In this document: positions 1 to 11,700 of the stretch, piece after piece
Numbering within the stretch: position 1 is the first letter of the stretch
How the letters are laid out: each line of letters starts with the position of its first letter
DNA from: Liolophura sinensis
Lineage: Eukaryota > Mollusca > Polyplacophora > Chitonida > Chitonidae
Direction: 5' to 3'
DNA: 64,000 nt
Assembly: GCF_032854445.1 (NCBI RefSeq)
Contig: NC_088295.1
Coordinates: 94,729,805-94,793,804 of the forward strand
The notes under the pieces: model-generated
What the model saw: only the letters and a program-made list of their open reading frames with translations
Told to the model about the DNA's origin: nothing
The model's database searches: none
Position numbers and translations under genes: made by a program

Positions 1-229
1 TGTTTTGTGTTCACACATTCATCAGCAAACAGTCAGTTATTTTTTTTTACGATAGTCCATTTAAATACTTTAAAAGGGGCAGAGTTTGCAGATAGGTCTG
101 ATTAGTACATCCTTAGCAGTTTTAACCTTTCTGTTATCTTGTCATTCAGCAGACAGTGTCTGGGAATATCCGCAGACATCACAATAACGACAACTCCGAC
201 GTGAATATCTGTGCATTAAAAGCCATATC

Positions 230-950
230 TTTCTGGGTGTCAGTTCTGGCAACCGTTCTTTCAGCCATGGACGCCATAAATGCTTGACACGTTCCTGGAC
301 CCTCCGCCATCGTCGCTAGGGATTGAATATCGTTCGAATCGACTAATTCAGGGGCAACTGACCTCCCATCCGAACGCTGATGAAGTGGTGTGGTGTTAAG
401 AGGCGTATCATCTGTTGGATGGGCAGACTAATACGTTCGAGGTCTGGAATTGATAAGTGCCTCAGTTCCAGTGAATGTCGTTTGTAACTTCTTGTCCGTT
501 ACATCAGCATTTCCCAGGACTGCGTATGTCGCTCTCTGCGCTGCTTTGATCATCTTTTCATGGACCCCACTAAAATGCGTTGCAAATGTCGGATTGAAAT
601 GTTATTATTCTTATCCCCCGATTAGCCGTTGAACTCTGTACCTTGTGGTCCACTAACTTTAGAAGCTCCCGAAGTTCTTTATCTGCTCTGACGAAATTTC
701 CTCCGCTATCAGAAATGACCTCTTCAGGTAGCCCTCGACGTCTTACCATCCTGTAGAAGGCACTGAGAAACGAATCCGTGTCAAGAGCATATGCCATCTC
801 TAAATGTACAGCTCTGGATAAGCGGCATGTGAAAAGGCGTAAATGCCGCTTGATTCTTTTTATACCTCTCCCCTGAGGACACAAGTCATCTACAGCAACT
901 TCGGAAAAGGCACGTAGCGATGCTTTCAATCCTATCTCAAGGTACACACT
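230..950 (-). pseudogene. BEL/Pao integrase remnant
   Basis: The minus-strand frame 947-570 contains LFTCRLSRAVHLEMAY, then FLSAFYRMVRRRGLPEEV and ISDSGGNFV. These are the hallmark core of BEL/Pao integrases: the second catalytic aspartate lies in the SDSG motif, and the first is probably in AVDD just upstream. Further on, around 300-230, the minus strand reads RWRRVQERVKHLWRPWL, which matches the C-terminal extension typical of BEL integrases (DUF5641 type). The two parts are not in one frame, and the 570-450 interval shows no clear homology. The usual GVDYFGP motif is degraded. Non-functional. Confidence 0.82.
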
Positions 951-1811
951 CTCTTCTATTCTTGAATTTTTTCGAGGCCAGACACGATCCAGTCGTGATT
1001 TGTTGGGAATCTGTTCTCCACTGGCTAGAAGCCTGAATTCAACTGAGAAGGCATTGCGTTGAGAACCTTTAATAATCTGGAGTGCTGAAACCTTGATTTC
1101 TTTTAGAGTTAGATCTCCACTAGGGCCTACTTCTACTTTCTTTCGGTTGTCGACAATTTCCCAAGAATCTGTATAACCATGCCTGGATTCTTGAGATTTT
1201 CAACCAGTTTGAATGTCGCCTTCCATTAAGCGAACTTCTGCACCACATGTGATTGTTACTTCGTCACTGTCGTGACGACTTCTGTTATGACTGTTGTTGA
1301 GTGTGTTCTATACACCGATTTGAGCTGGTTTTTCGGCTGACCAGACTGAATCTTATTTATTGGTCGAATAGATTCTTGCCCAGACAGAAAATCAACCACA
1401 CATTGCATTCTGCCAGTCATTGAACCGATGTTCCTCTGGTTGCCCTATCGCTGGATTCAGCAAAGTCGGTACAAAGTCATCTCCTCTGACATGGGTTGGA
1501 GTTTCCTTGAATCTCACCAACACGGTTTGCTACAAATCATTTGAACTGATGGCTGTAACCTCTTCTTACCCACCACAACACATTTTGACTGTCTTACCAA
1601 AACAAAACTTCTGTCATATTCAGTTCCATCTCACCAAAAGTTGAAATTGCCAATCGAAGTCCTGTTACGGCTGCCCTTTTAGCTCTAGACGTGGAATGTT
1701 AACTGCAGTGAGAGGAGCCAACCGAGTTTTTCATGTCACCAGCCGTATAGAAGACTCATTGTCCTCGTGCATCGTACACGTCTTATGAAGCATCCACAAA
1801 TGTGTGTAGAG

Positions 1812-2035
1812 TCAATGTCGTAAACTTAATTGGTTGTTTTGAAGTCCGAGGCATCTGTACACTTTCCTTTCCTTTAAATCGTTCAGTTCCTTAAACCATT
1901 TGTTGAGCTTTCCTTCTGTGGCGTCTTCGATGTCATCGTCCAAGTCAATGCCTGCGGCCCCCATTTCCTGAGGTAAGATCTTCGCCCAAAAAACATAAGG
2001 CGACAAAAATCCTAACGGATCAAAACAGTTGCTAC
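1812..2035 (-). pseudogene. BEL/Pao polymerase (peptidase A17-type) fragment
   Basis: The minus strand reads NCFDPLGFLSPYVFWAKILPQ and continues through a charged stretch ending KVYRCLG. A DPLGFLSP block followed by AKIL-Q is characteristic of the Pao peptidase A17 / RT-connection region. The frame is open for 64 codons from an internal methionine, but both sides decay. Immediately upstream on the minus strand, where reverse transcriptase should lie, the sequence switches to a plus-strand gag-like fragment, indicating rearrangement. Confidence 0.7.
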
Positions 2036-2084
2036 TTTCCGTGGATTATCAATTCCACTTCTTCAGGAGATCTGAAAACAAATG

Positions 2085-2235
2085 AGAGTTGGAAAACTGC
2101 TTTTACTGCGGCGACGCTCTCAGAGCAGTAGAAAGCCTCGGTCATTCGACCACAGCGCATGAAGCTGAAAAAAATAGACTAGAGCGTAAATTTGGCGACA
2201 AGGTTGTTGGCAATTTATTTGGACGGGCTGTGTCG
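2085..2235 (+). pseudogene. Inverted BEL/Pao gag fragment
   Basis: On the plus strand this piece reads GDALRAVESLGHSTTAHEAE, then NRLERKFGDK. The minus-strand gag at 3760-3870 reads GDALTAVESLGPSTSACEAA, so the two are homologous gag segments in opposite orientation about 1.6 kb apart. The (G)DAL-AVESLG ... KFG pattern is typical of BEL/Pao gag (DUF1759). Its presence inside the polymerase region of a minus-strand element implies insertion of a second copy or an inversion. Confidence 0.7.
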
Positions 2236-2882
2236 AATAATGCTATACATTAAGGACACAGAAAATTGTTCAATGTATTATTGACATTCAGGAAGAACCC
2301 GGTAGGTATACTTTTTGGCACAGCTAAAATGTATCCGTGAATCCAGAAAGAGCCAGATGATAGGCCATACCACAGATTAGTATGGAGAGATTTGGACCAA
2401 AGTATACCAACAGATGAACACGAATTTACTCGTGTGGTTTTTGCAGTGCATTCGTCTCCGTTTCTTGCGCACCTTGTGTCACAAACAAATGCTTGAAGTT
2501 TTCCAAATGTATCTAAAACAGTCTTAAAATCATCATACATCGATCATAACATGGACTCTGTAATGGATGATAAAGAAGGTGTAGAACTGTGCAGATAGAA
2601 CTGTTCAGCACAGCAGGAATGCTTTTCCGCAAGTGGCTATCAAACTCCACATAAAGTTTTAGCTAACATCCCTTCAACAGACAGGTTTCCGCAGACAGAT
2701 CTACAGAAAAGCCCATTTCGTACAGTTATGTCTTTCAATGGGTTACAGCCGAAGATGTATTCACTTTCAATTCAAGTTTGCTACCAGACAACTAGGTCTT
2801 GAACCAAAACTGGGTTTTAAGGTGTTTCCACTTTGTTCCAGTATGTAACACGTATGTAACATGTGACTTTGTGGTAAAAGGA

Positions 2883-3266
2883 CTAATCTGTATGTTTATA
2901 CCGTCCGAGCTTTCCAGTCCTACATGTAGAACAACTGACATGGTCTCGAATGTTTCCATTTGATACAGTGACAGCAACTTTCTGAATCTTTTCTTGAAGT
3001 CCGAGTTCGCCTGCTTTGTCGAAATTTATTTTTATATTTCTGCTTCTATCATCTAAGATAGCATTTACTTTTATTCTGCGAATTCCACGTTTCAGTATTA
3101 CACTGAACGTACGTAGGTGGACTTGTTCTAGGTGGAGATCAAAGTCTATCAGCCTTGGGTTGAAATGTAGATTCAGTATTTCACTTAGAATTAGCATTAC
3201 CTGTGTTAGCTTGTTTAACATTTGTTTGTCCGTTATGTAAAATGTTGTGGTTATTTTCACAGCCAT
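2883..3266 (-). pseudogene. BEL/Pao aspartic protease-like remnant
   Basis: A 127-codon minus-strand open frame contains RRIKVNAILDDRSRNIKINF followed by AGELGLQ. BEL/Pao and related proteases have a 'NA-LDDGS-tfIn--a-eLGL' block (DUF1758 type). Here the catalytic-loop glycine appears replaced, reading DDRS, so the enzyme would be inactive. It sits between the gag-like blocks and the polymerase fragment, as expected for this element. Confidence 0.65.
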
Positions 3267-3379
3267 CTAGACCGCATCAAATACGACTTCGTGTACAAGC
3301 TTGACTTTTGTCGTTATCACCTTATCACCCATGTAACACAGCTGATTTTCTTTTGCATAGCCCCAGTGTTGTTAAATTG

Positions 3380-3634
3380 TCATACCTCAAAATTTGCTGC
3401 ATGCCCAAATACCGTGAGCATTAATACATAGTTCACACGGTTTTCGAGACGCAGCGATGTCAGTACCAAACATTGTTCTTGTTCTGTCTTGCCTTTACTT
3501 CTCCTTGTTTCTTTGTTGTTTTCATTTACAACAAGTACTTTTATTGTTTCATGTGCAATTGCTTGGAATTCTGTTTCTTTGTTTATCCATTGCTGAACAA
3601 ATTCCACTGACTGTGACAGATTGAGACTGCACAC
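3380..3634 (-). pseudogene. BEL/Pao gag C-terminal-like remnant
   Basis: A minus-strand open frame of 84 codons contains FVQQWINKETEFQAIAHETI followed by a basic Lys/Arg/Glu-rich tail. In BEL gag a 'fl--ei-are' helix follows the KFG block, and this piece lies directly downstream of the gag block at 3693. The assignment relies mainly on position; the sequence match alone is weak. Confidence 0.45.
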
Positions 3635-3692
3635 AATTCATCACTTTTGTCTACTTCCTTTAAGTTTATGACATCTAATAAATCTGCGAATT

Positions 3693-4062
3693 TCACAATG
3701 TGGTCATAATTTCCAGCTCGGGCAGGTAAATTACCAACTTTCCACTATGTCCACCAAATTTGCACTGTAGCCTATCTTTTGCAGCTGCTTCACATGCTGA
3801 AGTGGAGGGACCGAGGCTTTCTACTGCTGTGAGAGCGTCACCGCTCATGAACTGACGCAATTTCAAAAGATTATACCCCAGGTTCGCTGGAACACAATTT
3901 ACAAACGCTGTCAAAGCTCTTACCTCTCGACTTGTGGGCAAGTTTTCTCCATTTGACATCAAGCAGATGTAAAAGATGATGCCTTGCTTTTGTGAATGCA
4001 CTTTTGCCTCGAGCCTTGTCTTGTTTCAGGTCATCGATAGAAATTTCCCCATCGACGTCCAC
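3693..4062 (-). pseudogene. BEL/Pao gag-like remnant
   Basis: Two overlapping minus-strand frames (4062-3871 and 4001-3693) cover this piece, so at least one frameshift is present. The second frame contains LGYNLLKLRQFMSGDALTAV, followed by ESLGPSTSACEAA and a KFGG motif, the characteristic gag block in which a Leu-Arg-Gln-x-hydrophobic-x-Gly-x-Ala core precedes the FG motif. The first frame supplies a charged N-terminal part. No intact start-to-stop gag exists. Confidence 0.7.
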
Positions 4063-4197
4063 GATTCTTGGAGCGAAGAACTATATCCAAGATTCCGATT
4101 GAGTCTTAATGTCACATTTATTTCTGTCCTTCATTTAAAAAAAAACTAGCCTGATAAAATTGTTTCTTGACTTTCATATTGATCATACTAATAAGAA

Positions 4198-4348
4198 TAT
4201 ATTTATTTATTTCATTGATGTTTTACGCCATACTGAAGAACATTTCTCTTATACTTCCGGCATACGTACGACCGGAGAGGAAGCCAGCATGACGTGGACT
4301 TACACTCACAGGGATGAGTGAGAGGCTTCTGGGTCATTGCGCCGTGCA
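4198..4348 (-). mobile_element. tRNA-derived SINE, internally deleted
   Basis: In reverse orientation this is the same family as 23085-23335: the (AAAT)n tail lies at 4198-4212, followed by the CGTAAAACA-type tail block and the segment corresponding to GGCTTCCTCTCCGGTCG, then the GAGAGGCTTCTGGGTCATTG part at 4320-4340. The central section seen in complete copies is missing. Confidence 0.75.
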
Positions 4349-4742
4349 GGAAGTGTAGGGTCACTGGACACTTGTCTAAAACAAAATGTGCTAGGATAGA
4401 TCCCCTCTGCGCCCCTCCCCCCACCCACACACGTGCGTACTTTTATACCTTGCGACGCTCTCCACACGTTGAATGCTTTCATGTAGACTATTTACTAATG
4501 TATTTTATAGTATTATCGTTTTTGCCTTTTGCCAATATTGGCATCTATCGGCCTATAGCCTGGGCCTACATGCATGTGCAATCAAATATGATTCTGTACC
4601 GATTTACAGCGGACGTAGTGAGGCGAGGCCGACAGCCGAGCCGAGCGAAGAGAGGCCTATATGTATCGTGTAAGTTTAATTCATTTACCCGTCATATTCG
4701 TGTGACACAGTAAATATGACCGCCAAACCTCCGCTTTTTTAC

Positions 4743-4857
4743 TTCAGTTATATTAAACGTTGATGTCTATTTTCAACAATTTCTGATATTACCGGCAACT
4801 AGGCAGGTAAATATCAGGAATTGTTGAAAATAGATCCCAACGTTTAATTTAACTGAA
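4743..4857. repeat. 115-bp hairpin, possible MITE
   Basis: The left arm 4743-4793 and right arm 4806-4857 are near-perfect reverse complements of about 51 bp separated by a 12-bp loop; both arms share TCTATTTTCAACAATT in hairpin orientation. Such a compact foldback is typical of a MITE or a palindromic duplication. No clear target-site duplication was identified. Confidence 0.75.
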
Positions 4858-7800
4858 ATACCGTACCGATTTTCATGATGGCTGTTACGTTGAAATCATG
4901 ATGGGAAAAGTACCAAAAGGTGTCAACCTCTCCAGATTCTAGAATTTGTCTGCGCTGATCGCTTTTGTTTTATGACACATAATCACCATTAATCTTTTGA
5001 ATGGCGTTTTCTTTCTCTGTGACTTAGCCGTAGTTGACGTAAGAGCCCAAAGACGAATACTCGACGAAATTCAGCCTTGAGGTGGGTCTATCCTAGTGAT
5101 CAGGCGCAAATCAGCGATCGGCTCATGCTGTAGGCTAGCTTCAACGGGCTTTTCACATGACTCAGTTGAAAGTAAATTGATGTTTCTTCAAATGGAGAGG
5201 GTTCTCTTAACACTTGCCAGATACTTTACTCAATACTTACTATTCACAGGCATTGCTCTTTTCATTCTGTTTTTTCTCTCTCTTTTTCTTGGTCCTGATG
5301 TAAAAATAGCACCGACCGTGGAAGCGTTTTTTTCAGTTTTAATACGAATTGTTTTCATTAACGTAGCTTGTATTTCATTAGCAAATCCTTTTTTTTCAAC
5401 TACATCACACTCGATTCAAAATATATATATATAACGAGACAATTATTTGAAAGAAATACAAAACCATTGAACATGTGTAGGCCTACAGCGAATTATGCCA
5501 AGTGGCGTGCACCAAGTCAAGTGTAAATAACATCTGAATACATTATTAATACATGTATTTCATTTTCTTAAAAACATGTTTTCATCTCCTACATCCGTTT
5601 TTTTCTTTAATTTTAATTTTATTAGCCTTATAGCCTACATGAAAAAATTTTAAATAAAATAACAAATAATTATATAGTACAGGTGATACTTTAAATAACA
5701 AAATGTTTCTGGCATATATATGTACATGTATATCTAATAAGACATTGCAACACCCTTACTATAAACTCTTCAGACTTCTGTTAAATGCATATATTTTGCA
5801 GACAGAGCTAATTTATATGGTACCTCGTTTAGTTCTTTTGTAGCTTATTCAGTTGTTTCTTATGCCATACACGAACATTTTTTACTTATATGCTGTGTGC
5901 CAATTCTAAACCATATAGAACCATGCATCATACCACTGTGAATTACAGTTTTCTGTTATTCACCGATCAAGCCCATCCGAAAACTATTTTATAGGCATGT
6001 TCTTCAGTTTTATTCACACTGTATTCAACATTAGTTTAAATTAAAATAAACGTTGAGGTCTAGCTGAAAACCGTGCAAACGGTATCACATTTTTCTGGCA
6101 GCTACAAACATAGACGGTAATCACTGATGATATTAAACATGTAAGACAGAAAAGAGTGTTAACCAAAATAATTTAAGACATAAGGCTATAGATACATTGC
6201 GATATCGAATTATGATAGGCCGTATAGGACTTGTATGCTCATTGATTTATTTCATCAATGACATACATTTACTAGGAATCTAGCAACTCATAACGACCAA
6301 TAATATGTTTTTATCCTCAAATTTACATTTTCCCCAATCTGCCCATTGTTAACTATCCATTTTGTAGAAGGGCGTGGGACTGATGGAACGATCAATAACA
6401 ACATAATGCGCAGCCAGACAGCATTTAAAGTAGAGTGGGGCATAACGGACTAGCTAACTTCGGAGGCCCTGGTGAGAGTCTCAGTAGTTCCTTGGATAGC
6501 GTACAAACGATCATGTTATAATAGACTACGTCAGCTTTCATTATAAACACAACCAGTTTCGGCAGTAGGTGAAAAACTCTCACCCGAGAAAAGTCCGCTT
6601 TGCCTATACGTCTAGGGTTTCAATTTGCCCCAAAAGACATTGTTTTCAAAAACGTTTTTCACATTTCTTTAGCAGATGAATTTTAACAATAAAGGAGACT
6701 TAATTTTAATGTATAAGAAAACAGTTGTTAGAGGGAATTAGAAAGACTTCAATAGACAATGAACTCAGTTTGTTGCTTTACTAGAGTTGCCTGCATTTAC
6801 ATGTGCGAAATCATGCAAGTGTGAGGACACCTAAACACCATCCAAGGCTGGAGTTGAAATGCGTTTACATGGCCCATAACACAAACATAAACTCTGATGA
6901 GTAACTTTGATTTTAATTTGTAATATGTGGCCTACATATGCATGGTTTTGATTTTGACTATATTTTTCAGATTAAAAGTAAAATATATAATAAGCCCCTA
7001 TATGAATAACAGTATGATTTCCGACAAATGTCCCATAACATTCATATGTATTTCATTATTATTATAATTCATTTTCATGAAAAATGTCGATTTTCAATAC
7101 CCATATATATTAAATAAAATTAAAAAGTTGGTGCAAGTATATATATACTTGTAGGTAATTAAATCACACGCATCCATAGATAATTAAAATATGTATATCT
7201 GTCTGTAAGTGAACTATTCAAGGACCACATGATCAGCAAGCTTAGAGGTTGCAATACCCTAGATCACTATAAACTCCTTTGTTAATTGCAGATACTTATG
7301 TTGGTACCTTTTTCTTCATTTCCATTTATCTAGACTGGTTTTTGTTGAATAAAATGTTTCTGTGTGGATGCTATTGTGGCTAAGCAGCTTGTCATGCACT
7401 AATATAATATTCTTGGAATGTGTTTTCGTGTGGGTCTGCTTGATATTTAGGCGTATATTTTATGACATGTATTTCGCTTGGATAATTTCACATTATTGAC
7501 AAAGAAAAACAATATCTGAAGGGCTGGGAGTTTAATTTGTCATCGTGGACTACCATTTCAGGCTCCTGTGAAAGTGTACATGATACACGCTTTGTACGTT
7601 TGAACCATCATACATCATACGTTTATATAAATTATGGGTTTCTCCATGTTTCTTCTCATTTGCTATGGTTGTTGTTTTCAAATTGCTGTTTATTCTTTAA
7701 TAGACTGAAGAGTGTTTGCCTAAATTAAGGTATTTAGGCCTAATTGAGCATACGAGGTAACGGGGCAAAATGGAACGTGGATCGGGACAAAACGGACTAG

Positions 7801-8509
7801 TGTGCCTCTTTGCCCGTACTTATTGCGGTCCGTTTTGCCCCCACGTGGTTAATTTGCTTTAAAGTTGACACGTTTCAAAAGAAGCTCACCAGTCGTTTAC
7901 GTCTTGATCTTTTTTTTGAGCTTGTTGATATGGTCGTGGAAACAAAATGCAACTTTGGAATTACAGGCACACACAAAAGCTGTGTGCACTGATGGTAAAA
8001 ACATGCTTACCATCGGTGATCGAAATTTTGCCCGGCCTCTAGGATTACTATTTGTTGACATTTATCATCGACAGCAACGTTTATGTTATACAAATAGTTA
8101 TATCTAACACTACAGATGACCATAAAGACGGTATGACATGTAGCATAAGTTGTGGCGCGAAAGTCTGTTTTGCCCCCTGGGTCCGTTATACCCCACTCTC
8201 CCTTACTTCTGGGCAAATAATGGAGAAATTCACCAAATGCAACAACACGAATATATATTTGACAAATTCTTTGTTTACTCTTTCAGCTTCTGTATAAATC
8301 AAATGGCCTACATGTTGATAGCAGATAATATATACATGTAGTTAGACCTATTATTTGCCAAATAGATGTAGGCCTATAGGCTAATGTATAGGCCTATGTT
8401 GGTCTACACACTACGTTAGATCTTAGGCTTTGCCTTTTCATATTAGCTTAGTTACAGTTAATATAAAGTTCTAGAGTAAAAATGTTACCGTTTAATCTTT
8501 TTCAGAGGT
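4858..8509. other. AT-rich intergenic region with diverged duplications
   Basis: No exon-like sequence was recognised. A 112-codon hydrophobic open frame at 5096-5434 has no recognised homology. The stretches 5640-5880 and 7090-7400 share a series of blocks in the same order (TGCAA-AC CC, CTATAAACTC, TTGCAGA, TGGTACCT), suggesting an old direct duplication. Short GGGGCATAACGGAC-like motifs recur at about 6435, 7760-7850 and, inverted, at 8183-8203. Confidence 0.5.
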
Positions 8510-8743
8510 GTGACATTTCTAATCCACAGTTCGCTGACCCTTGCACTTATGTCCTGCACTGGTGACCTGGAGGAAGCAGAAGTTGCGATAAGCATACTTG
8601 AGCAATCAGTCTGGATCCAGCAGGCGACAAGGCTGACGAGTACTGTTGGACAAGTGGTTATCAGTTTTCATTCGTGTCTCGTACTTTATCTACAATGTAC
8701 GAGTCACCGAAAAGTTACACGCTGGCGTTGTGGCGTTGTCAAC

Positions 8744-8785
8744 ATGTCGTTTTTGGTTGATTCCTTTGTTATGTTGTTTTCTCAG
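8744..8785 (+). CDS. GPHR: GPHR exon 1 (residues 1-14)
   Basis: Encodes [14 protein letters not shown], the conserved N-terminus and start of the first membrane helix. The donor is GTAAAC. The same frame stays open upstream to an ATG at 8510, but homologues begin here. Confidence 0.93.
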
Positions 8786-11700
8786 GTAAACTGTTAGTAA
8801 GTTAAATGACAACACCTACCCCCTTGTTTCTTGGAATTCAATAAATAAGCGTTTCTAAGGCTACAAATTAAAACGAACAGGTGTTTGTCACGTTGACGTC
8901 TGCTTGCAACAACAACATGTATTGTCAGAATGAAAGGCGCGCTGTACTGAAGGCCTATGGTGCCGATCATGCTACTGATAGCTCTTGCTTAAGTGATATT
9001 TTCACATGGTGCTCACAGTGTTCCGTTTTACGTACAAAATGTAGGATATGCATAAATAATGATTGACAGGAGAAACAAATGATTACTAATAAAAAATATT
9101 GCAGTAAGAGCGATTTGTCTGCCAAATACTACAAATTCATGGAGAATATTCAATATTGCATGTTTGTAGACAGCAAAGAATCGTAAAAAGAGTACCTATT
9201 TGATACAGAAAACATGGATGTTCAATATAATCTGTTAAGTTAGTATGACGATAAAAACATGATTACCCGTAGTTCACTTTTCTTGGTTATGATTTATTTA
9301 TTCATTTATTTGACTAGTGTTTTACGCCTTACTCAAGAATATTTCACTTATACTATGGTGGCCAGAATTATGGTACGAGGAAACCGGGCAAAGCCTGGGG
9401 GACACCCACGACCATCCAGAGGTTGCTGACAGTTTTTCCCACTTTCGACCGTTCTTGGTTGTGAAGGTGGATGTGTAGGCAGAGCTAGGACTAGGCCTAC
9501 TGATACTGGATGTGATACAGGTATAATTGAGATGTATGTCTCTTGCATAGGTATCAAAGTTTTCATTTCTTCCTTGAGGGTTGTTGAACTTGTATCAGAG
9601 TAACCTTATAATTTGGAGATTATATTGTGATGCAGTATTCAGAAGTGTAACTTAAGTCTCGTCTCTCTAGTTTTAGGCCAAGGTCACAGTGCGGTGAACA
9701 GGCCCTGACAAAATTATTAATGCTGACCTTTCAGTTTCTCATGATCTCAGTGAAACATTGTGCACATGTTCAAATGGTTATGGCAGTGTAGTTGAATGAG
9801 TGAAATGACTTTGCTAATCAAAATTTTTGTTTCTAAATTTCAGGTGCTGTTTTTTGCAGGGGGATGGGTGTTTTTCTTGAAGCAGTTATTTCGTGATTAT
9901 GAGGTATTTAAATTTTAAGTTATAGAAAGAGTAGTACTTCATGATTATTCACCAGAGACCCTGATCTTACTTATAACCTATGGCTCTATTGTATGTCAGA
10001 GGGCAATTGTTTCAGAGCACACATACATTGTATATTCCAGACAGCAACTTCTACAGTGTTTCTGAAATAAAAAAATAAGAGCAGAGACTGTGTGTTTAAT
10101 TAGACTAGGATATCTGTCGTACACCTTTTCTGAGATGGAAACAAAGATCAAGTGTGGTATGACTCTACCTGAGTGAACTGCAGTGCAGTGGCATATGTAA
10201 CACAGTGTGACAGTAATCAGTGTGTTTTATGGGTTAATTGGTTTTTTTTTTCATAAACAGGTGATTAAAGAGCAGAAATATATGTTTATTTTAATAACAT
10301 TAAAACCTGGATGTATGTTGTTTTCTTCAGGTCCATCAGCCGGTGGTTTTGCTTGTCTTCTCCGTCACTTTCTCTCTCTGCTGCGCTATGTTTGAGCTGA
10401 TCATCTTTGAAATACTAGGAATTCTTGACACCAGGTTCGAGTTTTCCATCATCTTCTGTTATAGAGACTGTAACTCGTAGTGTTAATGATACAAGATTTT
10501 ATTTTCACTGGTTTTATTCCTATCAACGCGTTTCTGTTTTGCAGTTTTTGGTTCTTTTATTGGATTCATTCATACTGACTAGTTTTGGTACAGCTGTTGG
10601 CACTTTCAGGGGAATCTCTTCCTGTTCTCCATTGTGGTATTTTTGATAGCAGTAATACCATATTGCCTTCATATTGATTCATGTTCATCGTTTCTGTTTT
10701 ACAGCTCTCGGTACTTTCACTGGAATCTCTTTCTGTTCTCCATCCTGGTTTTTCTGATAGCAGTGCTACCATTCTATATTGCCTACTACGTGGTCAGTAA
10801 TGTCCGCTTTGGTAAGTCATAAGGAACAGTGATTTAGTTTACTGTTCGTCCTAATGCATGAACATATAGCTCCTGTGCTACATTAACTTCTTCTTTTTCA
10901 ACAAAAAAACTGCTGGTTTTGTTCAGTTTAATATTTAATGTACATTTTGTGCATATGTGTATGTACATATATGTTTTAAGGCTTAAAATATCTGCTTTGA
11001 TGGATGCTTATGTATGTTGTCATTCTGAGAAGTTTATGCAGGTAAACATTTCCATAGATACTGTAGTTCTTCAAACATTTCTCATGGTTACAAGGTGTTT
11101 ATTCAAGCATATTTTGCTGAGTGATAAAATTATACTTTTTGCAAAGCTCTGAAACTGGCCAATACAACCAATGTAGTTTTGTTTCCGAAATCAAATTAAA
11201 AATGTGCATAAATTGCACTGAAAGTTGTTCTTTCATATACAGAAAGGCTGACCGTAGAATACCTGAATATGGATGAAACATAAATAATGTAACATGTTGA
11301 AATAGACAGGTGTAAATAATGTAACATGTTGAAATAGACACATGTAAATAATGTAACATGTTGAAATAGACACATGTAAATAATGTAACATGTTGAAAAA
11401 GACATGTTAAATCAACATTGATGCATTTTGTGTAATATCTGAAATATGTTTATAGTTCCACATAGAAAGGATGTTAAAGTGTTGCTGACGTGTGGTGCAT
11501 GGACTTGCTTTCTTTACTTCTTCTGGAAAATTGGAGATCCATTTCCTATTCTTAGTCCTAAACATGGTGAGTCATTGGACAGTGTCTTACACCAGTATCT
11601 TGTTACCAGAAAAGTATGATAGACAATGTAATAATGCTGTGTGTATTGTTGTCACTTACAGGGGATATCATATGATAGACTATGTAATGATGCTGCATGT

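Larger units (their letters stand above)
230..4080 (-). mobile_element. Decayed BEL/Pao LTR retrotransposon internal region
   Basis: Reading the minus strand from 4080 downward, the blocks follow BEL/Pao order: gag-like (4062-3693, continuing 3634-3380), aspartic protease-like (3266-2883), polymerase/A17-like (2035-1812), integrase (about 950-570) and a C-terminal integrase extension (about 300-230). All blocks are broken by stops and frame changes. The expected reverse transcriptase core is not visible; the stretch 2040-2240 instead carries a gag piece in the opposite orientation. No LTRs were found, and the left side may run off the window. Family assignment rests on recognisable motifs, not a search. 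This is a dead, rearranged copy. Confidence 0.8.

Noticed and set aside
5096..5434. 112-codon hydrophobic open frame
   Set aside because: AT-rich intergenic context, no splice or homology support; hydrophobicity follows from T-rich codons.
8510..8743. In-frame upstream extension of GPHR to an ATG at 8510
   Set aside because: The 78 upstream codons have no resemblance to GPHR, and homologues start at MSFL (8744).
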